Shown here: positions 16,526 through 24,755 of the stretch, piece after piece
How the letters are laid out: the number at the start of each line of letters is the position of its first letter
How positions within the stretch are numbered: position 1 is the stretch's first letter
From: JACOTV01 sp964579395
GTDB lineage: Bacteria; Patescibacteriota; Microgenomatia; UBA1406; GWC2-37-13
Assembly (NCBI GenBank): GCA_964579395.1
Contig: CAZOFT010000004.1
Span: 30,235-94,234 of the forward strand
DNA length: 64,000 nucleotides
Direction of reading: 5' to 3'
The notes under the pieces: model-generated
The model's input: the letters and a program-made list of their open reading frames with translations, nothing else
Databases searched by the model: none
What the model was told of the DNA's origin: nothing
Made by a program: the position numbers and the translations under genes

Positions 16526-17881
16526 TTATGCATCCTCAGATAGGGTGCGGCCTTTTATCAAAGATTGATACCAGTAATAACTTTGTTTCGGAATTCTATT
16601 CATTGAATTACGATCAACATACACCATTCCAAATGAACTATCGCTGCGATACCCTTCTGCCCATTCAAAATTATCCATAAAGGTCCAAGGAAAATAACCA
16701 TACACCGGCACGCCGATTTGTATTGCCTGCATGATCATATGCAAATGTTTGTTCATAAAACGAATTCGTTTGGTATCCTCTGTCGGGTTTTTAGAAGTGT
16801 TCACGGCCGTCCCGTTTTCAGTGATATAAATTCGTTTCAGTCCATGATCGCGATATCGCGCATATGTTTGCAGAAGAATATCGTACAGCCCATTTCTATA
16901 CGCCGGCTCCCAAAATAAACCCCAACCCAAATCACTCGTTTCACCATCTGGGTTTAGTTTCTTATCAAACCCTAGTTCATTATCGGCTGCAAACGCAATG
17001 TCGCCACGATAGTAATTTACCCCGAGCGAATACAGGTTCTCAGAAATTTTTAGGTACTTTGCTTCATTCAGAAATTGTTGCGGCATTGCACTTCCATAAA
17101 CCTCTGCAAGCGCCGCAGGATATTTGCCCAAAAAAATCGGCTCCAAAAACCAACCGTTTTTGTGTTCATCTAACAAACGAGCTGCCCGTATGTTTTCTTG
17201 TGATATATCTTGTGCGTATCGGGGACCGATATTCAGCGCTGTACTCAACTTAATGTTTACATCTTTTTTCAGCAGCTCATCAACAACATTGGCTTGTGCA
17301 TATAAAAGGCGATGTGCCACTTCAAGAGCAGTTGCAAGATGTTTCTCCCCAGGAGCATGATCGCCGAGATAGTGTGCTACCAACGATGCGCAACGTGGCT
17401 CATTCAAAATAAAATATTCTTCTATGTACTCTCCCAACCTCTCATACACTGCTAGAGCATGCTTTTTGAAATACTCTGTTGTTTTTGGAGACTTCCACCC
17501 TCCACTTTCGTATAGGTGCTGTGGCAACTCCCAATGATATAGTGTTGCGTAGATTCGCACACCTTTGCTATGCAGGTAGGAAAAATATATACGATACCAA
17601 TCAATGGCTCGTTCATTTATCTTGCCAGACTCAGTAAGTGTACGAGCCATGGATACTGAGGTGCGATAATCACGCACCCCAAGTTGTAGTAAGAGATCCG
17701 CATCCTCTTTCCATCGACTATACCGATCGATAGCAGCGCCCGGAGTATCCATACTATTTTGCAAACAGTAGTGCATCCACATTGTCTCAAGCGAATCTTC
17801 GTTCTTGCGCGCCATATCTTCAGACACTACCTGCAAGTCTGCATCTGCAATACCAAAAAAGAATGTGTCTGGAATATTCAT
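16526..17881 (-). CDS. Glycoside hydrolase family 1 (beta-glucosidase-like)
   Basis: A 451-residue cytoplasmic TIM-barrel enzyme with no signal peptide. The acid/base Glu161 lies in FILNEPR, and the nucleophile Glu355 in YITENGTA. FFGIADADLQ near the N-terminus and FPWTFMDNFEWAEGY near 395-408 are further family hallmarks. GH1 enzymes release beta-linked glucose, galactose or 6-phospho-sugars. W-E-G-Y after the last motif lacks the Ser/Lys pattern of 6-phospho-glycosidases, so a beta-glucosidase or beta-glycosidase acting on imported oligosaccharide is likelier. It follows the glycosyltransferase-like gene by 13 nt, probably as its operon partner. Confidence 0.92.
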   Translation of the reverse strand: MNIPDTFFFGIADADLQVVSEDMARKNEDSLETMWMHYCLQNSMDTPGAAIDRYSRWKEDADLLLQLGVRDYRTSVSMARTLTESGKINERAIDWYRIYFSYLHSKGVRIYATLYHWELPQHLYESGGWKSPKTTEYFKKHALAVYERLGEYIEEYFILNEPRCASLVAHYLGDHAPGEKHLATALEVAHRLLYAQANVVDELLKKDVNIKLSTALNIGPRYAQDISQENIRAARLLDEHKNGWFLEPIFLGKYPAALAEVYGSAMPQQFLNEAKYLKISENLYSLGVNYYRGDIAFAADNELGFDKKLNPDGETSDLGWGLFWEPAYRNGLYDILLQTYARYRDHGLKRIYITENGTAVNTSKNPTEDTKRIRFMNKHLHMIMQAIQIGVPVYGYFPWTFMDNFEWAEGYRSDSSFGMVYVDRNSMNRIPKQSYYWYQSLIKGRTLSEDA

Positions 17882-17894
17882 ACTATGATCTATT

Positions 17895-19265
17895 TTACCA
17901 CTGTGCCTGCTGTCTCATTCCATACAAGAATGTATTTGGGATGGTAAAAACATTTGTGTCCGCATGCAATGCATGCACGCCCAACATATTACCAAGCAGT
18001 CTGCCGATTTGTGCCATATCGGTAAACCTGCCTGCATGCGTATTAGTGCAAACAGGATGTGGAAGCTCTGTTCTTAACACGCCTTCACTTTGTCCTCGTC
18101 GCTCCTCAATCAGAGTTAGTACATTTGCCATGCGAGTTGTTTCCATTTGCATTACTTGCGGATCAATCAAGTCTTCAAGACCAAGATCATCGGCTCTTGA
18201 TATGTACTGCAAGAGCCCAGTGAGTTGGGACGGACATATTACTAGGCCAGATACTTCATCAGATCCAGCCACCATCCATTCTACCCAACCGTCAGCTGAC
18301 GGCTCTAATACTTGAATCCCCGCTTTTTGAACTCCAGCCTCAGTAAGCGCATGTTGCAAATACACATGATCTTCTCCCCATTGCATTTGCTGCGTGCGTG
18401 AAGCTGCTGGGTTTGGTCTATCTTGGTCAATTATGTGCACACCTTCATTTACGTAAATATCACCTTTTTTACTTTGATATAGAGCAGAAATCATATCTTC
18501 TGCACTCCCGTTTGGCATACGAACATATGCATTCTGTGGACCAACTGCACCAGGCCTTATCAATTGGCCAGTGGTTTTCCCTGCAACTTGACTTGAAAAT
18601 GCGACAATACCTGCCAGGTCTGCTGTGCCGTCCGGCCGCCACAAAGAAGGAAGTGCGCGCACAACATCAATTCGCTCTTCTTTCTTTTCGCTAATTCTTT
18701 CGTTATAAGAGCCTTCCACATCTGTGACAAGTGATACAACCCCGTTTACGCTTTGCGCTTTAGTTTTATCATTCAATGTCCCTTGCAACTTCAAAAGCGC
18801 ATCATCTTCCACAAACGCAGAGTCTGAGTCAATAAGCGCAATAGGACCTCGCAAATGTTCTTCTTGCTCTCTTGCAACCGCAACATACTCAAGTGCTTTG
18901 TTTCGAGCATATGCGGCATTTTTTTCTGAAGGCATTCGAGGTTGAGCATCTACTACATGCACATCTATTCCAGCATTATGCATATGGGCAGTAACCCCAC
19001 GCATATCAGACGGTGAAACGCCGTTGTCAGACAATATGAGTCGGGGTGACTCACCTGATGCATTTTTTTGCGCCACAATAGATCGCACTGTGGTTTTGAT
19101 CGTTTCAAACCTATCTGGACTCTGGTGCAATGGCACAAGATACACCGGATCTCTTCCGACCTCTTCTGCAACTCTAATTGAACTTGGTCTTGTTGTAGCG
19201 ATCGCGCCTAATGTAATTTTTGCCTCTTCTGTGACGCCGTGCATCAGCACTTCTGGATTTAGCAT
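17895..19265 (-). CDS. Glycosyltransferase-like protein (GT-A fold, family-2-like)
   Basis: A 456-residue protein with a GT-A-like N-terminal half. A strand reads VYLVPLHQSPDRFETIK, followed by RLILSDNG, then NAAYARNKALEY. The acidic motif IALIDSDSAFVEDD fits the metal/nucleotide-sugar-binding DxD. The C-terminal half is not recognised. The frame opens at 19298 with a hydrophobic run, but TATAAT (19273-19278) lies inside it and ends 7 nt before the ATG at 19265. I read the apparent signal peptide as promoter DNA. The gene shares a transcript with GH1 (13 nt gap), pairing synthesis and hydrolysis of a glycoside. The acceptor is unknown. Confidence 0.65.
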   Translation of the reverse strand: MLNPEVLMHGVTEEAKITLGAIATTRPSSIRVAEEVGRDPVYLVPLHQSPDRFETIKTTVRSIVAQKNASGESPRLILSDNGVSPSDMRGVTAHMHNAGIDVHVVDAQPRMPSEKNAAYARNKALEYVAVAREQEEHLRGPIALIDSDSAFVEDDALLKLQGTLNDKTKAQSVNGVVSLVTDVEGSYNERISEKKEERIDVVRALPSLWRPDGTADLAGIVAFSSQVAGKTTGQLIRPGAVGPQNAYVRMPNGSAEDMISALYQSKKGDIYVNEGVHIIDQDRPNPAASRTQQMQWGEDHVYLQHALTEAGVQKAGIQVLEPSADGWVEWMVAGSDEVSGLVICPSQLTGLLQYISRADDLGLEDLIDPQVMQMETTRMANVLTLIEERRGQSEGVLRTELPHPVCTNTHAGRFTDMAQIGRLLGNMLGVHALHADTNVFTIPNTFLYGMRQQAQW

Positions 19266-19272
19266 GGAGATT

Positions 19273-19278
19273 ATTATA
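19273..19278 (-). promoter_or_regulatory. -10 box of glycosyltransferase-GH1 operon
   Basis: Minus-strand TATAAT ends 7 nt before the ATG at 19265 and is divergent from the regulator promoter at 19369-19374. The 114 bp between the genes also hold an imperfect inverted repeat (ACAAAAAC ... GGTTTTGT, about 19313-19335) that could bind a regulator. Confidence 0.6.
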
Positions 19279-19368
19279 GCGATAAGGCTTAAAAGCACAT
19301 GATCTTAACCTGACAAAAACATGAAGTGGTTTTGTGCGTCATATCAGACCAAAACCCTCAGTAGGATG

Positions 19369-19374
19369 TATAAT
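19369..19374 (+). promoter_or_regulatory. -10 box of ATPase-like regulator gene, leaderless
   Basis: TATAAT, preceded directly by TG, ends 5 nt before the ATG at 19380. Confidence 0.65.
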
Positions 19375-19379
19375 ATAGC

Positions 19380-20654
19380 ATGCACAAGCACATAGGAGAA
19401 GGATATCCATTGTCGTTTCGCACAGATGATGTGAAGTTTTTTGAAGATCACATCACCCGGCATCACTCGATGCAGCTCATCGGCATGAAGCGTGTCGGGA
19501 TCAACAACTTGATTCAGCATTTCTTTGCCCACAAGAATTACCCCTCCAACCAGACATATCTGTTTGTATTGGTCGATCTCAACAACTTAGTTGAGCGTGA
19601 GGCATTTCCGTTTTGGCAGCTCACCCTCAAGCGCATTGTCGACGCGGTGCGCGATGCAAAAGCACCTCCTCAAGTTGAGAAAAAAGTGTCACGTATTTTT
19701 GAAAACTGCATTCAGTATGAAAATATCCTCATGACCTATGACGGCGTGCGCGAAGCGCTTCATGAGATTGTGCAGGCCGGTATTTATCCAGTTATCTTCT
19801 TCACTCGCTTTGACCGCATCACTAATCTGCTCACTGAAGAGTTTTTTGACAACCTCAAAGGTATCCATGATGCAGCGCAAAACCGCATCTCCTATGTGTT
19901 CACGAGCTACCGCAAACTGCAGGCCCTGGCACCGCTTGCCTCACGAAACAAAACCATTCTTGATTATTTAAGCACACACTACATAAAGCCGGCCAATGAA
20001 AGTGACAGTGAATCAATTATTCGCTCATTTGAACACTCGTTCCAGATTGAAATTCCTGAAACTGAAAAGAAGAAAATCATCGCGCTTGCCGCAGGGCACG
20101 TACAGTATCTGCAGCTGGCACTCACGCATTATTACGAAGCTCACCACACAAATCCTAAATCGGGAAATGGTCATTATGCAGCAGATGAGCGAATCGCACT
20201 CCAGTCGGATGAACTCTGGGAAAGCCTGGGCACGCAGGAGCAGCACATTCTGAAAAAAGTATATGAAGGCAAACTCATCACCAGTGAGGACGAGCGCCTC
20301 GGTGCATATTTGTGGAATACCGGAGTCATAAACGGTGACGGTGAAAAGCCTCGCGTATTCTCTCCGCTTCTTGAAACATTCATTCAAAGCAAAATATCAA
20401 CAAAAAAATCGGAGTCACTTGAGTTTACAAAAAAAGAACATCTTCTCTACACTTGTCTTCATAATCATCTTGATGAAATTTGTGAGCGCGAAATCATCAT
20501 TGAACACGTGTGGCCGGAGGATGAAGACTACGGCATATCAGACTGGTCCATCGACAAACTCGTGGAAAGACTGCGGGTGAAACTCACAAAAAAACACCCG
20601 GAGTATGAGATAGTCACCGTGCGAACGCGCGGATATAAAATGATGAAGCGTTAA
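19380..20654 (+). CDS. ATPase-like protein with OmpR/PhoB-type winged-helix domain
   Basis: A 424-residue soluble protein. Residues 1-230 follow the layout of archaeal/STAND-type P-loop ATPases, but the Walker A site reads GMKRVGINN (35-43) and lacks the GK[ST] core. A Walker-B-like strand PVIFFTRFD follows. Residues about 345-424 form a winged-helix domain of the transcriptional-regulator C type (EIIIEHVWPEDEDYG, then IDKLVERLRVKL and TVRTRGYKM), as in OmpR/PhoB. It is probably a DNA-binding regulator with a nucleotide-insensitive sensory module. The gene is divergent from the glycosyltransferase-GH1 operon, a natural candidate target. It ends on a TTAA that also supplies the stop of the convergent gene. 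Confidence 0.75.
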   Translation: MHKHIGEGYPLSFRTDDVKFFEDHITRHHSMQLIGMKRVGINNLIQHFFAHKNYPSNQTYLFVLVDLNNLVEREAFPFWQLTLKRIVDAVRDAKAPPQVEKKVSRIFENCIQYENILMTYDGVREALHEIVQAGIYPVIFFTRFDRITNLLTEEFFDNLKGIHDAAQNRISYVFTSYRKLQALAPLASRNKTILDYLSTHYIKPANESDSESIIRSFEHSFQIEIPETEKKKIIALAAGHVQYLQLALTHYYEAHHTNPKSGNGHYAADERIALQSDELWESLGTQEQHILKKVYEGKLITSEDERLGAYLWNTGVINGDGEKPRVFSPLLETFIQSKISTKKSESLEFTKKEHLLYTCLHNHLDEICEREIIIEHVWPEDEDYGISDWSIDKLVERLRVKLTKKHPEYEIVTVRTRGYKMMKR

Positions 20655-21442
20655 TCTGTCTTTTTCTTCTTACGTTTGGGGAGTCCGGGGATAAGCTTGT
20701 TGGTGCGTTTTTTATAGTCTTCCCAGTCATCGCGCCCCGCATAGCGCCGCTCCATCAGAGGAACTCCTGAGACAAAGAGTATAAGCACGCTGATGATAAG
20801 CGGACTTATGATTACCCACGCCCACTGCTCCAACACGCCTGCTGCTATGATATAGATTCCCCACCACTGCACCACCTCCCCAAAATAATTCGGATGGCGG
20901 GTAAAGCGCCACAGGCCGCGTGTGTAGATGGCGCCTTTGTGATCCGGGTGCTTTTTATATTGCATCAGTTGCCAATCACCAACTGCCTCAAAGAAAAACC
21001 CTATCAGCCACATCCCAAGCCCGATCCAATCTGGCACACCCAACGCGACCCGATACGGACTGCGAAGCGCAAGTACATATGCTGCAGATATCCCCACAAG
21101 CAATGCTCCTTGAAGGAGAAATATTTCCAAGTAAGAACGGATATACACATGCTTGCCCCACTGTGCGCGCCATGCATCATAGCGAAAATCTTCACTTTTT
21201 CCATGATTGCGTCGGGTGATATGCCACACGAGTCGCACTCCCCATACAGTCACCAACAACGCCAGCAAGAATGATCGGTCAGTCGGGTCAGCCGTGATGA
21301 AAAGATGATACCAGGCCAGTAATACAAACCCGGCACCCCACGCAGTATCAGCCACATCATTGCGCTCAAGCACCACCGACGCTATAAACCATGTAGACAT
21401 ATACAGCCAAATAATAATGGCACTTTCAATAAGCGGATGCAT
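20651..21442 (-). CDS. DUF1295 / steroid 5-alpha-reductase-like membrane protein
   Basis: A 263-residue multi-pass membrane protein of the DUF1295 (ICMT/steroid-reductase C-terminal) family. RRNHGKSEDFRYDAWR and the hallmark GLWRFTRHPNYFGEVVQWWG near 174-193 are diagnostic. The second is the NAD(P)H or methyl-donor binding region shared with isoprenylcysteine methyltransferases. The biochemical reaction of bacterial members is mostly unknown; a lipid reductase or methyltransferase is plausible. The start has CATACT (21449-21454) 6 nt upstream. The stop overlaps that of the winged-helix regulator by 4 bp (TTAA). Confidence 0.88.
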   Translation of the reverse strand: MHPLIESAIIIWLYMSTWFIASVVLERNDVADTAWGAGFVLLAWYHLFITADPTDRSFLLALLVTVWGVRLVWHITRRNHGKSEDFRYDAWRAQWGKHVYIRSYLEIFLLQGALLVGISAAYVLALRSPYRVALGVPDWIGLGMWLIGFFFEAVGDWQLMQYKKHPDHKGAIYTRGLWRFTRHPNYFGEVVQWWGIYIIAAGVLEQWAWVIISPLIISVLILFVSGVPLMERRYAGRDDWEDYKKRTNKLIPGLPKRKKKKTD

Positions 21443-21518
21443 ACATACAGTATGACATATCTTGTCGCTTGCTCCCTCACTGATGCAGTTTGATTCATAA
21501 GGTACAGATGCAATATGC

Positions 21519-21524
21519 TATAAT
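21519..21524 (+). promoter_or_regulatory. Extended -10 box of YggT gene, leaderless
   Basis: TGC-TATAAT, an extended -10, ends 6 nt before the ATG at 21531. Confidence 0.65.
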
Positions 21525-21530
21525 AACTCT

Positions 21531-21965
21531 ATGAATCCACAACATACCGCGTCCCAATCAACTGAACACCCACCTAAGCCACCATCGGTTCATCTTGATC
21601 CGACCATTGCGGCTCGTAATCAAAAGCGTACGGACACCAGAAAAAGTGCCATCTACCGTGTGCACCAATTTATTTGGTATATCCTCTGGGTCATTGAGGT
21701 AGTGTTGGCAATTCGCATCATCTTAAAGCTCTTGGGAGCATCCAGCGAAAGCTTGTTTGTAACCTTTGTGTACGAGCTGAGTCAGCCGCTCGTAAATCCA
21801 TTTTATCGCATGTTCCCGGACACTGTTGTGCAGCGTACGATATTTGAATGGTCTGCAATCACTGCAAGTTTTGTGTATGCGCTTGGCGCATATGCTTTGG
21901 TCAAGCTGGTAAAACTCATCAAGCCGGCCTCAACTGAAGAAGTGTCAGCCACGATCGATTACTGA
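21531..21965 (+). CDS. YggT-family membrane protein
   Basis: A 144-residue protein with a hydrophilic Pro-rich N-terminus (about 1-45) and then two to three hydrophobic helices typical of YggT (YILWVIEVVLAIRIILKLLG, then YELSQPLVNPFYRMFP). YggT proteins are small integral membrane proteins often linked to cell-division or osmotic-stress loci; no biochemical activity is established. Its 3' end overlaps the convergent mechanosensitive channel gene by 7 bp. Confidence 0.82.
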   Translation: MNPQHTASQSTEHPPKPPSVHLDPTIAARNQKRTDTRKSAIYRVHQFIWYILWVIEVVLAIRIILKLLGASSESLFVTFVYELSQPLVNPFYRMFPDTVVQRTIFEWSAITASFVYALGAYALVKLVKLIKPASTEEVSATIDY

Positions 21966-22882
21966 TTACTTTTTCTTTTCGCAGCAGGCGTGACATCTTC
22001 CTGAAAGACAAGCCTTCGTGGATATGCGGGACCTACTCCTTTTTCATGAAGGGCAATCACCAGCTGTCGACGCATCTCACCTGACACATCCCACTGGGCA
22101 CCTGCAGCAGTTTCTCCCACGATTTTGACAATTACAGCTGAGTCAGTAATATCCTCCACACGCAGCACATGCGGAGCAACTCGGATTTTCTCCTGCCACA
22201 ACTGATCTTTTGCCAAATCAGATCCTAGATCGTTGATGATCGCATACGCGTTCTCCAAATTTACATCCAGCGGTAGTCTGAAGTCGATATTGATCTTAGC
22301 ATAATCTCGCGTCATGTTAGATGTTTGGCGGATCTCACCATTGGGAACATGGTGCAGCGTACCATTCATATCCCGAAGCACTGTCTTGCGAAGCGTAACA
22401 TCTTCTACAGCCCCGCAAATCGTTCCCACACACACCACATCCCCTACGCGATACTGATTTTCCAATATGATAAAAAATCCTGAGATGATATCTTTCACCA
22501 GATACTGCGCCCCAAATCCGATCGCCAGTCCGGCAACTCCAGCACCTGCCAGAAGCGGCCGCACATCAAGCCCCACCATCCCCATCACCATGAGCCCCGC
22601 AATAACCCAGATCACAATGGTCATCGTGTACTCAACAAGTCGGATTACTGTTTTTTGCCGGGCAGTTTCGTGAATTCCATCTCTGCTGAGCGTACGGTTC
22701 ATCACCCGAAGCACCAGGCTCACCAACACATGACGGGCAAGAAAATAAGCGGTGTACGCTACTATGAGGATGAATCCGATACGCAGTGCCTGCAACAACA
22801 GCGGCTGACTATTGATAAAGTCATACCAGTTTTGGGGAATGCGCTCAGTTGCGCTCGTAAGTGATAGAGCATCCTGTGTCAT
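21959..22882 (-). CDS. MscS-family small-conductance mechanosensitive channel
   Basis: A 307-residue channel subunit. Transmembrane helices lie at about 30-55, 80-105 and 115-140. The pore-lining helix contains PLLAGAGVAGLAIGFGAQYL with the Gly/Ala packing of TM3, followed by VKDIISGFFIILENQYRVGD, the diagnostic start of the cytoplasmic vestibule. It releases osmolytes on hypo-osmotic shock. The gene starts 9 nt after the stop of the PAS-only protein, so the two are probably one operon, suggesting a sensory input to the channel or shared stress control. There is no Shine-Dalgarno. Confidence 0.93.
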   Translation of the reverse strand: MTQDALSLTSATERIPQNWYDFINSQPLLLQALRIGFILIVAYTAYFLARHVLVSLVLRVMNRTLSRDGIHETARQKTVIRLVEYTMTIVIWVIAGLMVMGMVGLDVRPLLAGAGVAGLAIGFGAQYLVKDIISGFFIILENQYRVGDVVCVGTICGAVEDVTLRKTVLRDMNGTLHHVPNGEIRQTSNMTRDYAKINIDFRLPLDVNLENAYAIINDLGSDLAKDQLWQEKIRVAPHVLRVEDITDSAVIVKIVGETAAGAQWDVSGEMRRQLVIALHEKGVGPAYPRRLVFQEDVTPAAKRKSNQ

Positions 22883-22891
22883 AAGCGGGAG

Positions 22892-24064
22892 TTAGGAAAT
22901 AGCACGTTCACGGGCCACAAGACCCACAAGCTGATCTTCTTGCAAAACAGGATCTATATGAACTTCACACATATATTCTTTGCCACCTTTGTGTCGATTG
23001 CGCACGATACTGACCTGTTGGGTACGAGTTGTTGCAGCTGCTTCTACCATCTGGCGATAGTACTCTCTATCAGGCCCCTCCACCGCCCAAAGTTCACCTA
23101 CTTGCCGTCCAACCACCTCAACAGGCTCATATCCGGTGGCTATGGTGACTTCAGGGTTGGCATACTGCACAACGCCGGCTGTATCAAGAAGACATACGGG
23201 TTCACGCACAAAACTCAATGCTGCTTGATACAATCCAAACTGTTCGCTCAATGCTCGATTCTTCTGAGCTTGTTTTTGCGATTCCTGTGCATGCACATGC
23301 GCATCACTCATATCGACCAGATAGCCATGCATGTAAGTCGGAGAGTCGCTGGTGCCGGTGACTGCGGCGATACACTGCAGATGTCGCACGCGCCCGTCGG
23401 GAAGAGTTACTGTTATTCCATCTTGTTGCGGCATCTGTACTGCCTGACCACGATACGAACCCATAGCATCTTTCAGGCGCGCAAAAAGCGCTGCCCTATC
23501 TTCATCTCCGAGGCGTTCAAATGCTGTGTGACGCCGCGGGGTAAACGATTCTTTGTCATACCCTAAAAGCCCATACATACTGTCAGACCAGGCCACATCA
23601 CCCGTATGCACATTTACATGCCAGCGCCCGACAGTTGGGACCATCGTCTCAATTCCTGCACGAGGAGGACCACCGGTGACCCGACTGACCTCATCTTCTC
23701 CTTCAGTTTCCTCACCATTTATCTTTCCTACTGCATAAAACTCAACACCATTTGCTGCAGCAGTTACATCAAACACTGTCGGCACATACGTCCCGCGCTT
23801 GCTGAGAATGCGAAGCTCAATGTCTTTGACATGATCAACCTGCTTCATGCGTGTAAGCATCTGAAAGACACGACCCAGATCATTGTGATGAACAATGTCT
23901 AATATTTTCAGACCAGCAAGCTCTTCAGTTGACCAGCCGAGTGCAGACTTGAATGCAGGATTTACGAGGGCAACGGTACCATCACGGCGAAGCACGCACA
24001 TCAGCTCGCGGGATACGCCGAAAAGCTGCTCCAAGTGATGCGCCGGGATGGTGTCAGGTTGCAT
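22892..24064 (-). CDS. Triple PAS-domain sensor protein without output domain
   Basis: The 390-residue soluble protein consists almost entirely of three PAS domains, at about 8-112, 145-260 and 280-388. Hallmarks are DGTVALVNPAFKSALGWS, TGDVAWSDSMYGLLGYD and AGVVQYANPEVTIATGYEP. I find no kinase, GGDEF, EAL or DNA-binding segment. PAS domains bind small ligands or cofactors and mediate dimerisation, so it may act through a partner. The gene lies 9 nt upstream of the MscS gene on the same strand. The frame extends to a TTG at 24079, but the ATG at 24064 is preferred. TGCAAT lies only 4 nt upstream, so the promoter is unsure. Confidence 0.82.
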   Translation of the reverse strand: MQPDTIPAHHLEQLFGVSRELMCVLRRDGTVALVNPAFKSALGWSTEELAGLKILDIVHHNDLGRVFQMLTRMKQVDHVKDIELRILSKRGTYVPTVFDVTAAANGVEFYAVGKINGEETEGEDEVSRVTGGPPRAGIETMVPTVGRWHVNVHTGDVAWSDSMYGLLGYDKESFTPRRHTAFERLGDEDRAALFARLKDAMGSYRGQAVQMPQQDGITVTLPDGRVRHLQCIAAVTGTSDSPTYMHGYLVDMSDAHVHAQESQKQAQKNRALSEQFGLYQAALSFVREPVCLLDTAGVVQYANPEVTIATGYEPVEVVGRQVGELWAVEGPDREYYRQMVEAAATTRTQQVSIVRNRHKGGKEYMCEVHIDPVLQEDQLVGLVARERAIS

Positions 24065-24155
24065 AAAGATTGCACACAATTGATGTGCACATATTTATTA
24101 TGCATAATCAAACTGCAACATACAACTTCGGGATTCCAATCCAGCTCACATCAGC

Positions 24156-24161
24156 TACAAT
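24156..24161 (+). promoter_or_regulatory. -10 box of trmH-rnhB operon, leaderless
   Basis: TACAAT ends 6 nt (GGGGTC) before the ATG at 24168. Confidence 0.6.
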
Positions 24162-24167
24162 GGGGTC

Positions 24168-24755
24168 ATGAGCATCACCCCGCGACGCCTGCAAAAAATC
24201 ACTGATGTGGCATCTGCCCGACTCCAAGGAGCCGTGGTCTTAGAAGACATCCATGATCCGCACAATGCGGCAGCTATTCTACGAAGCTGCGACGCGTTCG
24301 GCATTCAAGACGTATACTTCATCTTTGATAAAACCAAACCCTACAATCCAAAGCGCATAGGAAAAGCATCATCTTCAAGCGCGAATAAATGGCTCACCTA
24401 TCACATCTATCGCGATACAAAAAGCTGTTTCGAGGATTTGAAAAAGAACGGATACGCGATCGTATCAACAATTCTTGATCCCGGTGCAGAATCTCTTTAC
24501 GATTATCAGGTGCCGAAGCAGCCGGTTGCTCTGGTTATCGGCAATGAACATGCTGGCATTTCAGAAACGGCAGCAAAACTGAGCGACACACTGATGTACG
24601 TGCCTATGCAGGGCTTTGTAGAAAGCTTTAATGTGTCGGTATGTGCTGCAGTTTGCTTGTTTGAACTCTCCCGACAAAAACGGTCAGCCACGTATGATGC
24701 CGCTTTGACCCAAGATCAGAAGAAGGCACTAATTGATGATTTTATTTCCCGATGA
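24168..24755 (+). CDS. SpoU-family RNA 2'-O-methyltransferase (TrmH-like)
   Basis: A 195-residue SPOUT (trefoil-knot) methyltransferase. The three family motifs are present: LEDIHDPHNAAAILRSCDAF (motif 1 with its catalytic Arg), ALVIGNEHAGIS (motif 2) and VPMQGFVESFNVSVCAAVCL (motif 3). The short length and the absence of an N-terminal substrate-binding domain fit TrmH, which methylates G18 of tRNA, better than RlmB, but the target base cannot be settled by eye. Its stop overlaps the ATG of rnhB by 4 bp (ATGA), so the two are translationally coupled. Confidence 0.9.
   Translation: MSITPRRLQKITDVASARLQGAVVLEDIHDPHNAAAILRSCDAFGIQDVYFIFDKTKPYNPKRIGKASSSSANKWLTYHIYRDTKSCFEDLKKNGYAIVSTILDPGAESLYDYQVPKQPVALVIGNEHAGISETAAKLSDTLMYVPMQGFVESFNVSVCAAVCLFELSRQKRSATYDAALTQDQKKALIDDFISR

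Noticed and set aside
19265..19298. Signal-peptide-like N-terminus (MLLSLIAIIIS) on the glycosyltransferase-like protein
   Set aside because: The segment is translated from promoter DNA: TATAAT at 19273-19278 precedes the ATG at 19265, so the protein probably starts there and is cytoplasmic.
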